Below, piece by piece: positions 41,305 to 50,467 of a DNA stretch of 55,772 nt. The stretch spans positions 1-55,772 of the forward strand of contig NZ_DOPX01000007.1 of NCBI RefSeq assembly GCF_003514505.1, in the 5' to 3' direction. The translations under genes and the position numbers were made by a program. The stretch is from Proteiniclasticum sp. Lineage in GTDB: Bacteria; Bacillota; Clostridia; Clostridiales; Clostridiaceae. Numbering within the stretch: the first letter of the stretch is position 1; every line of letters begins with the position of its first letter. Below the pieces are notes generated by a model that saw only the letters and a program-made list of their open reading frames with translations, did not search any database and was not told the origin of the DNA.

Positions 41305-41802
41305 ATGAATTTATACAAACGTTGGAACGATATGGTAGTGGATTATGTGAAGACCAAGGGTGAAAAAGCATTCTGGGATGAGTATTCTAAAGTGGAAGGC
41401 ACCATTTATGCAAGAATTCTTGAAAAGCCTGAGGAGAAGTTCACCTATAAGATCGGAGAACTGGCGAAGGAAATCGGCACAACTCCAGAGTTTGTCATGG
41501 GGTTCACAGATGGAATCAATGATTCTCTGAATACCACCCTGGATCTGGAGACCATCGGGGAAGAAGATGAAATCACCCTGGATATCGATCTTGAAAGACT
41601 ATATTACAATATGCTGGATGCGAAAGCAGAGTATCTATACAATATTCCAGCCTGGGATCATATTCTCACAGAAGAAAAACGGGAAGAACTGGCAAAACAG
41701 CTGAAGGATTCCAGAACCGTCCGTAATGAGAACAAGGTTGGCAGAAACGATCCATGTCCTTGTGGAAGCGGAAAGAAATACAAAAAGTGCCATGGAAAAT
41801 AA
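41305..41802 (+). CDS. SEC-C motif protein
   Basis: A 165-residue protein whose last 20 residues are a SEC-C zinc motif, RNDPCPCGSGKKYKKCHGK. The N-terminal 140 residues are helical and acidic, beginning MNLYKRWNDMVVDYVKTKGEKA. Such proteins with a C-terminal SEC-C tail are common in Firmicutes, and the motif usually binds SecB, the ribosome or nucleic acids. GGAG precedes the ATG. It has its own candidate -10 (TATAAT near 41264) and a terminator. Confidence 0.85.
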   Translation: MNLYKRWNDMVVDYVKTKGEKAFWDEYSKVEGTIYARILEKPEEKFTYKIGELAKEIGTTPEFVMGFTDGINDSLNTTLDLETIGEEDEITLDIDLERLYYNMLDAKAEYLYNIPAWDHILTEEKREELAKQLKDSRTVRNENKVGRNDPCPCGSGKKYKKCHGK

Positions 41803-41826
41803 TCAGAAGGCATAGGAACACATACT

Positions 41827-41860
41827 GCAGATCCATGACAAAAGTCGGGGTCTGCTTTTT
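41827..41860 (+). terminator. Terminator after the SEC-C gene
   Basis: GCAGATCC (41827-41834) pairs with GGGTCTGC (41848-41855) through one G-U, with an inner GAC/GTC pairing, and is followed by TTTTT. Confidence 0.75.
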
Positions 41861-41957
41861 ATTTTACGAGCACTTCTTCTTTTTTTTGAAACCCTTTTAT
41901 AAATGGGACGGGGTACCATAGAGGAAAACAAATAAACAGGAAGAAAATGGTGAGTAT

Positions 41958-42575
41958 ATGAAGAAGACAGTGGGCATTGGTATGTGTTTGGTGCTATCCC
42001 TAGGTATGATCTATGGATGCTCCAGTTTGGATAAGACAAAAGAAGGGATGGACCCTGGCACCTCGGTGTCCAGAAAAGAACCGGAAAAATTTCAGGTGTA
42101 TCCCCTTGATCATGGCATGCACAGGATCTTGATCACAAACCGTTTTGCAGAAAAGAATATAGAGACCCCGGATACGATTTATTTTTATAATGAGCAGTAT
42201 GAAAGTCATTTTCTCATCAAAGAGGAAAAAAAGTCTGAAGCATTGGACAGCCTTTCCTTGGATGAATATCTGAGCCTTTCAAAGGAGAGTATTTCAGCTA
42301 AACTGGAAGAGGTGGAAGAATCCTTTGAAGAGACGCTTTCCTTAAAGCCCGATCAGAAAGAGTACTACATCAGAGGGACTCTGGAGGGCAAATCTATCAC
42401 CTATGCAGTGGAAGTGATCGAAACGGAGAAAGCATTTATTGAAATGATCCTGTGGAGCTTCACAGAAAATATGGAAGAGAACAAGGGATATTATGAAGAT
42501 CTCCTGAGGTCTTTTGAGAGGATGGATGTAGCTTCAGAAAATTCTAAAGGAGAAATGAATGAACCAGAACTTTGA
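41958..42575 (+). CDS. Lipoprotein of unknown function
   Basis: A 205-residue protein with a lipoprotein signal: basic start MKK, hydrophobic core, and lipobox MIYGC with Cys21 as the lipidated residue. The mature part is acidic, with EKFQVYPLDHGMHRILITNRF and several charged helices. No domain recognised. Its final codons, including Lys-Gly-Glu, contain the ribosome site of rlmH, and the two genes overlap by 17 bases. Confidence 0.75.
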   Translation: MKKTVGIGMCLVLSLGMIYGCSSLDKTKEGMDPGTSVSRKEPEKFQVYPLDHGMHRILITNRFAEKNIETPDTIYFYNEQYESHFLIKEEKKSEALDSLSLDEYLSLSKESISAKLEEVEESFEETLSLKPDQKEYYIRGTLEGKSITYAVEVIETEKAFIEMILWSFTENMEENKGYYEDLLRSFERMDVASENSKGEMNEPEL

Positions 42576-43026
42576 AGTACGGATCATTGCCGTGGGGAAG
42601 CTGAAGGAAAGCTATTTGAGGGAAGCCGAGGATAGACTCAGCACAGTCTTAAGAAAGAAAGTGAGACTGACCCTTTGGGAAGTTCCGGATGAAAAAACAA
42701 AAGAAGGCGCCAGTGAGAAGGAAATCGAAAAGGTAAAAACACTGGAAGGTAAAAAAATGTTAAAACACTTTCTGCCCTCAGGGAAGATTGTGGCTATGGA
42801 TTTAAGAGGAAAAAAGCTGAAGTCTGGGGAGTTTCAACGGATGGTACAAAAGTTTTCAGAAGAGGAGACTGCAGTGCAGTTTGTCATTGGTGGAAGCCTT
42901 GGCATATCTGAGGAAATTCTATCGATGGCACACCAGAAAATTTCATTTGGAGAGATGACCTATCCTCATCAGCTGTTCCGAATTATGCTGCTGGAAGAAC
43001 TTGTGAAAATAGAAGACAGAGTTTAA
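42559..43026 (+). CDS. rlmH: RlmH-like rRNA methyltransferase with shortened C-terminus
   Basis: SPOUT-family methyltransferase homologue of RlmH (pseudouridine-1915 N3 of 23S rRNA), 155 residues. The N-terminus VRIIAVGKLKESYL, the SAM-site VIGGSLG and MTYPHQL match the family. The usual C-terminal tail, about 15 residues ending YRAF...GEPYHK, is missing; the protein ends LLEELVKIEDRV. In E. coli that tail contributes Tyr and His/Arg residues to the active site. None of the three frames restores it. It overlaps the lipoprotein gene by 17 bases. Confidence 0.82.
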   Translation: MNQNFEVRIIAVGKLKESYLREAEDRLSTVLRKKVRLTLWEVPDEKTKEGASEKEIEKVKTLEGKKMLKHFLPSGKIVAMDLRGKKLKSGEFQRMVQKFSEEETAVQFVIGGSLGISEEILSMAHQKISFGEMTYPHQLFRIMLLEELVKIEDRV

Positions 43027-43037
43027 AGGAGAAAGCA

Positions 43038-45074
43038 ATGCAAGAAAGGCAAACAAACAGAAGGACATCCAGAAGGAAGACACACCACTTTGAAGGAATC
43101 CAGATCCTTCTCTATTTATGGGTCTCGGTGATTATTTTTGAACTGTTCTTAAGAACCCAGACAGAATCCGGGTTTTTTAATGAAGGTATTTTTTATTCGC
43201 TTCTTTTATCCAGTGCACTGGTTTTTCTTTTTTATCTTCTCAGCACATTTCTGCCGAAGAAAGCAAAGAAAGTGTTCTTAGGGTTTTTCCTGGGATTCAT
43301 GACACTGCTTTTTGCTTCTCAGCTTATTTACTATAAGATTTTCAAGACATTCTATACGGTTTTTTCCGCGAAGAACGGAGGACAGGTGCTGGAATTCATC
43401 AATGACATTCTTTTTGCCATGGGTAAAAATGCATTGGGCTTACTGCTTCTTTTTGTTCCGCTCCTCGGGTATATTCTTCTCAGTGTGAAAGGAAAGAATC
43501 TAAAAACAAGATATCAACATACCTGGTTTGAAAGAGGATTTGTTGGCGTCCTGATGATTCTCTTTTTCGGCAGTGCGCTCCTAGGCATCAACTTAGGAAA
43601 TCAGGATGTGAACTCTGCCTATGACCTTTATTATAGAAACAATTATCCTGTAGCCAGTGTCAATAAGCTGGGACTTCTTACCAGTATGAGACTAGATCTT
43701 CAAAGAACCATTTTTGGATTTGAGCAGGTGCTGGCACCACCACCACCAAAAGTGGAGATTCCGGATGTGGCGGAAGAACCGGAGAGTCCTGTCAATGAGG
43801 GTCCTGAGGAAGAACCTGCTCCAGTTTATGAAGAGCAGGTGGCGGATATTGACTTTGCAAAGCTCATCGCAGAAGAAACCAATGAGAATCTCAAGAATAT
43901 GCATGTGTACTTCAGTGAGAGAACGCCAACAAAAGAAAATGAGTATACAGGTATGTTTGAGGGGTATAATCTCATTCTGATCACAGCAGAAGCTTATTCT
44001 CATTATGCCATCGACAAGGAACTGACTCCTACATTGTATAAGCTTGCCAATGAAGGGTTCCGGTTCACAAACTTCTACAATCCCATCTGGGGCGTCAGCA
44101 CCTCTGATGGAGAGTATGTGGCCACCACAGGACTGATTCCAAAATCTGGTGTATGGAGTATGTATAAGTCTGGATCCATTTCCATGCCCTATGCCATGGG
44201 AAATCAGCTGAGACCTTTAGGTTATAAGACCATGGCCTATCATAACCATACCTATGACTACTATGAGAGAGACATCTCCCATCCAAACCTGGGGTATGAC
44301 TATAAAGGATTGGGCAATGGCCTCAATGTGAGAAAGACCTGGCCTGAGTCGGATCTTGAGATGATGGAGCTGACCACGGATGAATATATGAAAGATGAGC
44401 CGTTCCATGCGTACTACATGACCGTATCTGGACATATGCGCTATGATTTCAATGGAAACTACATCGCCTATAAAAATAGAGACCTGGTTTCCCATCTGCC
44501 ATATGGGGTAGGCGGAAAGGCTTACATGGCGACCCAGATAGAGCTGGACAAAGCTCTGGAGCATCTTCTAGCTAAACTGGAAGAGTATGGGGTTGCGGAC
44601 AAGACGCTTATAGCCATGAGCGCAGACCATTATCCTTATGGTCTGGAGAAAGCGGATATCGATGAACTGGCAGGCCATACGGTGGAAGAGAACTTTGAGC
44701 TTTATAAATCCAGTTTTATTCTATATGCAAAAGGTATGGAGCCAGTAACCATTGACAGACCGGTTTCCAGTCTTGATATCATCCCGACCATTTCCAATCT
44801 CATGAACACGGACTTTGACTCAAGACTTCTCATGGGCGTGGACATGCTTTCGGATGCCCCTCCAAAAGTCATCTTCAATGACAGGAGCTTCATCACAGAT
44901 GTGGGCAGCTACAATGCGACCAAAGGCGTATTCACTGTGAATCCAGGGGTCACCATGACGGAAGAAGAAAAAGAAACTTACAGAAAGGCCGTTTCTTCTG
45001 AAATCGAAAGGCAGTTTTACTACTCTGCGATGATCCTTGATACGGATTATTATGGAAAAGTTTTAGGAGAATAG
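43038..45074 (+). CDS. LTA synthase family sulfatase-fold protein
   Basis: Membrane phosphoglycerol transferase-like protein of the LtaS/alkaline phosphatase superfamily, 678 residues. Five hydrophobic segments occupy roughly residues 12-190, followed by an extracellular linker rich in Glu and Pro (about 225-280) and the sulfatase domain. The catalytic Thr355 lies in VSTSDGE and metal ligands appear as ITAEAYS and SADHYPY. It probably transfers glycerol phosphate in lipoteichoic acid or a related polymer, or processes an envelope lipid. AAAGGAG precedes the ATG. Confidence 0.86.
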   Translation: MQERQTNRRTSRRKTHHFEGIQILLYLWVSVIIFELFLRTQTESGFFNEGIFYSLLLSSALVFLFYLLSTFLPKKAKKVFLGFFLGFMTLLFASQLIYYKIFKTFYTVFSAKNGGQVLEFINDILFAMGKNALGLLLLFVPLLGYILLSVKGKNLKTRYQHTWFERGFVGVLMILFFGSALLGINLGNQDVNSAYDLYYRNNYPVASVNKLGLLTSMRLDLQRTIFGFEQVLAPPPPKVEIPDVAEEPESPVNEGPEEEPAPVYEEQVADIDFAKLIAEETNENLKNMHVYFSERTPTKENEYTGMFEGYNLILITAEAYSHYAIDKELTPTLYKLANEGFRFTNFYNPIWGVSTSDGEYVATTGLIPKSGVWSMYKSGSISMPYAMGNQLRPLGYKTMAYHNHTYDYYERDISHPNLGYDYKGLGNGLNVRKTWPESDLEMMELTTDEYMKDEPFHAYYMTVSGHMRYDFNGNYIAYKNRDLVSHLPYGVGGKAYMATQIELDKALEHLLAKLEEYGVADKTLIAMSADHYPYGLEKADIDELAGHTVEENFELYKSSFILYAKGMEPVTIDRPVSSLDIIPTISNLMNTDFDSRLLMGVDMLSDAPPKVIFNDRSFITDVGSYNATKGVFTVNPGVTMTEEEKETYRKAVSSEIERQFYYSAMILDTDYYGKVLGE

Positions 45075-45081
45075 AGAATGC

Positions 45082-45118
45082 AATACCTGCTGCATTAACG
45101 AGTGCAGCAGGTATTATT
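45082..45118 (+). terminator. Terminator after the LtaS-like gene
   Basis: AATACCTGCTGCA (45082-45094) and its complement (45103-45115) form a 13-bp stem with an 8-base loop. The trailing T run is broken (TTATTGTCTT). Confidence 0.72.
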
Positions 45119-45243
45119 GTCTTAAGAATCCTTGAAGATTTCCAATATTCTTTGTAGAATTCTGGGAGCCTTTCTATAATAAAGAAGATGGACAACAGTT
45201 TGTTCACCTAAAATAGATTCATTGAAGAGATTGGAGAGAAACG

Positions 45244-46200
45244 ATGAAGATAACAGTTTTAGGGTGTGGCAGATGGGGGTCTTTTATTGCGTGGTATTTG
45301 GACCGCAGAGGGCATGAAGTGTCCCTTTATGGAAGAGAAACCTCCAGAAACATGGCTAGATTTCTGGAAACCCGTGACAATGGACTTCTGACACTACCCG
45401 AATCAATCACACTGACAACAGAACTCAAGAAGAGTAAAGATGCGGAAGTACTTATTATTTCTGTGAACTCCCAGGGACTTCGGAGTCTCATGGAGGAACT
45501 TTCGGCCTATGACCTTCAGAATAAGACCTATGTGCTTTGTATGAAAGGCATGGAGATCTCCACTGGAAAAAGGCTGACAGAAGTGGTGGAAGAGTTTATG
45601 GATATAAACTCCAACGTAGCGGTATGGCTTGGACCTGGACATGTTCAGGAGTTCTACCGTGGAATTCCAAACTGTATGGTCATTGACGCCAAGGAAGAAG
45701 AGATAAAAGATAAGCTGATCCAAGCCTTTTCCTCGGATCTTATCCGTTTTTATTACGGAAATGACCTGATTGGGAATGAGATTGGTGGTGCAACAAAGAA
45801 TATCATTGGCATTGCTGCGGGAATGCTGGATGGACTGGGATTATCCTCGTTAAAAGGGGCGCTGATGTCCAGGGGCACCCGGGAGATTTCAAGGCTCATG
45901 GAAGCCATGGGCGGAAATGGGATCTCTGCCTATGGGTTATGTCATCTGGGTGATTATGAAGCCACAGTCTTTTCAAAATACAGCCATAATAGAATGTTTG
46001 GAGAACTCTTTGTGAAGAAAGAGGACTATGACTCCCTTGCAGAAGGGTACTATACGGTAAAGGCCATCATGAAGCTTTCAAAGAAATATCATGTGGATCT
46101 GCCCATCTGCAGTGCGGTTTACGATGTTCTTTTTGAAGGAAAAGACCCCAAAGAAAGTCTCAACAGACTGTTCGTAAGAAGCTTAAAAGAAGAATTCTAA
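45244..46200 (+). CDS. gpsA: NAD(P)H-dependent glycerol-3-phosphate dehydrogenase
   Basis: Enzyme making sn-glycerol-3-phosphate from dihydroxyacetone phosphate for phospholipid synthesis. The 318-residue protein has the N-terminal GCGRWG (7-12) for the dinucleotide and the catalytic Lys in IGGATKNIIGIAAGM. It is slightly shorter and more divergent than typical GpsA: the usual GLGDL segment reads CHLGDYEATVFSKYSHNR. Active-site residues are otherwise in place. GGAG precedes the ATG. Single gene, terminated. Confidence 0.9.
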   Translation: MKITVLGCGRWGSFIAWYLDRRGHEVSLYGRETSRNMARFLETRDNGLLTLPESITLTTELKKSKDAEVLIISVNSQGLRSLMEELSAYDLQNKTYVLCMKGMEISTGKRLTEVVEEFMDINSNVAVWLGPGHVQEFYRGIPNCMVIDAKEEEIKDKLIQAFSSDLIRFYYGNDLIGNEIGGATKNIIGIAAGMLDGLGLSSLKGALMSRGTREISRLMEAMGGNGISAYGLCHLGDYEATVFSKYSHNRMFGELFVKKEDYDSLAEGYYTVKAIMKLSKKYHVDLPICSAVYDVLFEGKDPKESLNRLFVRSLKEEF

Positions 46201-46208
46201 ATCATCTG

Positions 46209-46236
46209 AGCCCCCTAGGAAATAGGGGGCTTTTTT
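46209..46236 (+). terminator. Terminator after gpsA
   Basis: AGCCCCCTA (46209-46217) and TAGGGGGCT (46223-46231) form a stem followed by six T. Confidence 0.93.
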
Positions 46237-46359
46237 GCACAAATGAATGATATCCTGCGCAGTAAACTCATCATACAAAATTGACTTGCAAAATTTTCTG
46301 ATATTTTAATAATATGATACAGTACTTCACTAAAAATTTGATAATTATTAATAAAATTG

Positions 46360-46388
46360 TTGAATTATAAACAAAGTAGCTGTATAAT
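46360..46388 (+). promoter_or_regulatory. Promoter of the DUF3798 ABC operon
   Basis: TTGAAT (46360-46365) and TATAAT (46383-46388) are 17 bases apart. A short inverted repeat follows, TTCGTA (46407-46412) with TACGAA (46421-46426), which could be an operator or a leader hairpin. The 46237-46359 stretch is very AT-rich and I see nothing else in it. Confidence 0.75.
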
Positions 46389-46454
46389 CGTCATAATTCA
46401 TAATGATTCGTAGTGGATAATACGAACATTAATATGATGAAGGGGGAAAGAAAT

Positions 46455-47663
46455 ATGTTGAAAAAAGCCATGTCACTTTTAATTGCATCCCTGATGGTGA
46501 TTTCCATGGTTGGCTGCCGTAGTGGAGAAGCTCCGGAAGAGACTCCAGGCGAAGAAACACCGGTGGAAGAGCCAGGCGAAGAGACACCTGAAGAGCCAAG
46601 CGGAGAAGCTGAAGACTATAAGATCGGTATCATCACCGGTACAGTGTCCCAAGGAGAGGAAGAATACCAGGCTGCTCAGAACATGCTGAAGAAGTATGGA
46701 GACAAGATTGTCACTGCCACTTATCCTGACAACTTCTCCTCTGAAACTGAAACGACCATCGCAAACGTTGTTTCCTTAGCATCTGATCCAGCAGTGAAGG
46801 CTATTGTATTTGTACAGGCGGTTCCTGGTGCAGCTGCTGCCATCGACAAGGTACGTGAAACTCGTCCCGATATGTTGTTTGTCTCTGGTGTAGCAGCAGA
46901 AGATCCAGCCACCATCGCATCCAAATCTGATATCGTTATGCTGGTGGATGAAATCTCCATGGGCAGATCCATTCCTCAGAAAGCCGCTGAAATGGGGGCT
47001 AAGACTTTTATCCATTATTCCTTTGCTCGTCATCTTTCCTATGCGACCATAGCAGCCCGTCGTGAACTGATGATTGATGAATGCAAGAAGCTTGGCATTG
47101 AATTCGTTGATGTCAATGCGCCAGACCCAACAGGAGATGCTGGTGTATCCGGAGCTCAGCAGTTTATTCTGGAAGACGTTCCACGTCAGATCCAGCAGTA
47201 TGGAAAAGACACCGCGTTCTTCTCCACCAACTGTGCTATGCAGGAACCACTCATCCGTTCCATTCTGGAACAGGGTGCAATTTACCCACAGCAGTGCTGT
47301 CCAAGCCCATACCATGGCTATCCAGCAGCACTTAACGTGAATGTATCCGGTCATGAAGGCGATGTAGACTATATGCTGGCTTCCATCGATGAAGTTCTCA
47401 CAGAGTACGGTCAGGAAGGCAGAATGTCCACTTGGAGCGTTCCAATCAACATGCTGATGGTAGAAGCTGGTGTAGATTATGCTATTGAATTCCTGGAAGG
47501 CAGAACCAGTGGCAGAGTAGATGAACCAGCTCTAACAAAGATCGTCAACAGAATCGCAGGTGGAGAAGGTTCCGCTCAGATCACTCACTTTAATGAAGGT
47601 GGCGTGAAGCTGGACAACTACTACATGATTCTCTGTGATTTCTACGATTTCGGAGACAACTAA
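46455..47663 (+). CDS. DUF3798 substrate-binding lipoprotein
   Basis: Predicted extracellular solute-binding protein of an ABC importer, 402 residues from ATG 46455 (AGGGGGAAAG upstream). The lipobox ISMVGC gives Cys21, followed by a Pro/Glu-rich linker (about 25-60). The body is the DUF3798 domain with the pattern YKIGIITGTVSQGEEEYQAAQ, which resembles type-1 periplasmic binding folds of BMP and sugar-binding proteins. No ligand is known for this family. It is the first gene of a four-gene transporter operon and is followed by a strong internal hairpin. Confidence 0.88.
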   Translation: MLKKAMSLLIASLMVISMVGCRSGEAPEETPGEETPVEEPGEETPEEPSGEAEDYKIGIITGTVSQGEEEYQAAQNMLKKYGDKIVTATYPDNFSSETETTIANVVSLASDPAVKAIVFVQAVPGAAAAIDKVRETRPDMLFVSGVAAEDPATIASKSDIVMLVDEISMGRSIPQKAAEMGAKTFIHYSFARHLSYATIAARRELMIDECKKLGIEFVDVNAPDPTGDAGVSGAQQFILEDVPRQIQQYGKDTAFFSTNCAMQEPLIRSILEQGAIYPQQCCPSPYHGYPAALNVNVSGHEGDVDYMLASIDEVLTEYGQEGRMSTWSVPINMLMVEAGVDYAIEFLEGRTSGRVDEPALTKIVNRIAGGEGSAQITHFNEGGVKLDNYYMILCDFYDFGDN

Positions 47664-47692
47664 AACTCAGTAAGTTATTAGACTGATTACAT

Positions 47693-47733
47693 AAAGAGTC
47701 GCCGGCTTCAAGCGACAAGCCGGCGACTCTTTT
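47693..47733 (+). terminator. Strong hairpin between binding protein and ATPase genes
   Basis: A 16-bp perfect stem (47693-47708 with 47717-47732), GC-rich in its centre, has an 8-base loop and ends in TTTT. It probably stops most transcripts after the binding-protein gene, so the binding protein is made in excess. Confidence 0.85.
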
Positions 47734-47775
47734 CGATAACAGAAATAAAGATACAACTTCAAGGGGGGATTCTAT

Positions 47776-49380
47776 TTGGACACGAATTATCTTCTCCACA
47801 TGGACAATATCTCAAAAGAGTATTATGGCAATAAAGTGCTGAAAAATGTAAGTCTTGCCATAAAGCCTGGAGAGATTCATGCACTCATGGGTGAAAATGG
47901 AGCGGGGAAGTCCACACTCATGAACATTCTTTTTGGCATGCCGGTGATTCACCAGACGGGTGGATTTGAAGGAACCGTTAAAATCGACGGGCAGGCCGTT
48001 TCCATCGATGCGCCCCACCACGCCATGAATTTTGGCATTGGTATGGTGCATCAGGAGTTTATGCTTATTCCGGGATTTACCGTAACAGAGAACATCAAAG
48101 TCGGGCGAGAAATCACCAATCCTACTTTTTTGAGCCGTGTTCTGGGGAAAAACCTTGAAACTTTGGATACAGAGCAGATGAGAAAGGATGCGAAAAAAGC
48201 ACTGTCAGATATTGGTCTCAATATCGAAGAGTACGTGAAAGTCGCGGGACTGCCCATCGGGTATATGCAGTTTGTGGAAATTGCCCGTGAGATTGACAAG
48301 ACCGGAATCAAGCTTCTTGTGTTTGATGAGCCCACTGCGGTGCTTACAGAAAGCGAGGCGGAAAGACTTCTTGAAATCATGAAACTCATCTCCAGCAAGG
48401 GCATTGCCATTATTTTTATTACCCATAGACTGGATGAAGTCATGGCTGTGGCTGACAGCCTGACGGTGCTTAGAGATGGTGAGTTTGTGGCCAGAAAAGA
48501 AGTGAAAGACTCCAATGTGGTGGAGATTGCAGAGCTTATGATCGGTCGTAAAGTAGAAAAACTGGTGGATGGCCTCGAAGATGAAAAAAGAGAAGTGGAT
48601 CCCAAGAAAATCGCCCTGTCTTTAAGAGACTTTCATGTGATGATGCCTGGAGAAATGGTGAGAGGGATTGACCTCGATGTCTTTGAAGGGGAGATTTTTG
48701 GCATCGGCGGACTGGCAGGACAGGGGAAAATCGGTATACCCAACGGAATTATGGGGCTGTATGAGACAGAAGGGGCTGTAACTTTTTTTACCGAGATGCT
48801 GGAGCTGGATAAGCTTGGCAATGCCCTTCTACATGGAATTGCCTGTGTTTCTGAAGACCGTAGAGGAGTGGGTCTTTTACTGGAAGAATCCATTGAGGAA
48901 AACATCGCTTTCTCTGCCATGCAGGTAAAGGAAAATTTCCTGAAGAAAATCGGACCCTTGAAGCTTTTTGATCAGAAAAAAGCCAGAGACCATGCCAAGG
49001 ACATGATTAAGCTTCTGGATATCCGCTGTACTGGACCCAAGCAGCCCGTAGGAGCGCTATCTGGTGGAAATCAGCAGAAGGTTTGCCTTGCCAGAGCACT
49101 GACCATGTCACCAAAGCTTCTCATTGTATCAGAACCAACACGAGGGATTGACATTGGCGCAAAAAAACTGGTGCTGGAGTATCTTATGAGGCTCAATCGT
49201 GAAAAGGGCATCACCATCATGATGGTCAGTTCTGAGCTTGTGGAGCTTCGGTCTTTATGTGACCGTATCGCCATTGTTTCAGACGGTAAAATCGTGACCA
49301 TACTGAAACCTGATGACAAAGATGCGGAGTTTGGTCTTGCCATGGCGGGATCCAGGAAAGAAGGTGCGAAACATGCGTGA
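47776..49380 (+). CDS. ABC transporter ATP-binding protein (two nucleotide-binding domains)
   Basis: Dual-domain ATPase of the RbsA/YufO type, 534 residues. Domain 1 has Walker A GENGAGKST (39-47), a degenerate signature (IGYMQFVEIA in place of LSxGQ) and Walker B LLVFDEPTAVL. Domain 2 has an altered Walker A (LAGQGKIGIPNG), but an intact signature LSGGNQQKVCLAR and Walker B LLIVSEPTRGID. Such asymmetry is normal in this family. TTG start follows AAGGGGGG. Energises import by the two downstream permeases. Confidence 0.92.
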   Translation: MDTNYLLHMDNISKEYYGNKVLKNVSLAIKPGEIHALMGENGAGKSTLMNILFGMPVIHQTGGFEGTVKIDGQAVSIDAPHHAMNFGIGMVHQEFMLIPGFTVTENIKVGREITNPTFLSRVLGKNLETLDTEQMRKDAKKALSDIGLNIEEYVKVAGLPIGYMQFVEIAREIDKTGIKLLVFDEPTAVLTESEAERLLEIMKLISSKGIAIIFITHRLDEVMAVADSLTVLRDGEFVARKEVKDSNVVEIAELMIGRKVEKLVDGLEDEKREVDPKKIALSLRDFHVMMPGEMVRGIDLDVFEGEIFGIGGLAGQGKIGIPNGIMGLYETEGAVTFFTEMLELDKLGNALLHGIACVSEDRRGVGLLLEESIEENIAFSAMQVKENFLKKIGPLKLFDQKKARDHAKDMIKLLDIRCTGPKQPVGALSGGNQQKVCLARALTMSPKLLIVSEPTRGIDIGAKKLVLEYLMRLNREKGITIMMVSSELVELRSLCDRIAIVSDGKIVTILKPDDKDAEFGLAMAGSRKEGAKHA

Positions 49381-50467
49381 AAAACTCCATAAGATTTATG
49401 ATAACATCGGGCTTCCAAGAATCATCATCATCAGTTTCTTCCTGTTTATGCTGATCATTGCCCTGCCATTGGGGCTTAATGTGCAGAGTCTCCTGGGGGA
49501 TGCCATAAGACGTTGGGCTATGTACGGAATTCTGGTGCTTGCCATGGTGCCTGCGGTTCAGTCAGGTATTGGACTGAATTTTGGTATTTCTCTGGGAATT
49601 GTGGCTGGACTCATTGGTGCCACCTTTACCATTGAAATAGGCGTCGGCAACCCATTTCTTAGTATATTCCTGGCACTGTCTATCGCCATCGCCCTGGGAA
49701 GTCTCTTTGGCATCGGTTATGGACTCCTTTTAAACCGTGTGAAGGGCTCTGAAATGACCGTATCCACCTATGTGGGATTCTCTGTCATTGCCTTTATGAA
49801 TATGGTATGGCTTTCTCTTCCTTATAAGAATGGAGATCTGATCTGGCCGCTGGGGGGCCAAGGCATGAGAAACACCATCAGTCTTTCCAGCAGTTTCGGT
49901 CATGTGTTCAACAATATTCTGGATTTCAGTTTTGGCATCAAAGATGGCGCATTCTACGCGACACCTGGGGATGACAAGTTCGGCCTTTATATTCCAACAG
50001 GACTGATTCTTTTCTTCCTGTTCTCCTGTTTCCTGGTATGGCTGTTTATGAGAAGCAAGGCTGGCATGGCCATGAGCGCTGCCGGTGCCAATGAGCAGTT
50101 CACAAAAGCATCCGGGATCAATGTGAACAAGATGAGGATTCTTGGTACCGCTATATCGACAGCTCTGGCTGCGGTAGGAATCATTATTTATGCCCAAAGC
50201 TATGGATTTCTCCAGCTTTATAATGCACCTCTTATGATGGGATTCCATTCCGTTGCTGCCGTGCTTATCGGCGGAGCAAGTATCAAGAGAGCGAAAATCT
50301 CCCATGTGCTCATCGGTGCGTTTCTGTTTCAGGGAATTCTCGCGGTGGCACTTCCTGTGGCCAATAAGATTCTTCCAGAAGGAAATCTGTCGGATGTCAT
50401 CCGAATCATCATTTCCAATGGAATCATTCTCTATGCGTTATCGAAGACCAAGGGAGGTGCAAAATAA
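49373..50467 (+). CDS. ABC transporter permease (first)
   Basis: Polytopic permease of the BPD_transp_2 (LivH/RbsC-like) family, 364 residues from ATG 49373. That start overlaps the ATPase stop by eight bases and has AAGGTG upstream; longer in-frame starts lie deep in the ATPase gene. About eight to nine membrane segments. The conserved cytoplasmic loop GANEQFTKASGINVNKMRILGTAISTALA matches the EAA-like loop that touches the ATPase. Forms the channel with the following permease. Confidence 0.9.
   Translation: MREKLHKIYDNIGLPRIIIISFFLFMLIIALPLGLNVQSLLGDAIRRWAMYGILVLAMVPAVQSGIGLNFGISLGIVAGLIGATFTIEIGVGNPFLSIFLALSIAIALGSLFGIGYGLLLNRVKGSEMTVSTYVGFSVIAFMNMVWLSLPYKNGDLIWPLGGQGMRNTISLSSSFGHVFNNILDFSFGIKDGAFYATPGDDKFGLYIPTGLILFFLFSCFLVWLFMRSKAGMAMSAAGANEQFTKASGINVNKMRILGTAISTALAAVGIIIYAQSYGFLQLYNAPLMMGFHSVAAVLIGGASIKRAKISHVLIGAFLFQGILAVALPVANKILPEGNLSDVIRIIISNGIILYALSKTKGGAK

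Noticed and set aside
46237..46454. Purine riboswitch before the DUF3798 operon
   Set aside because: The AT-rich leader lacks the three-stem core and conserved loop bases.
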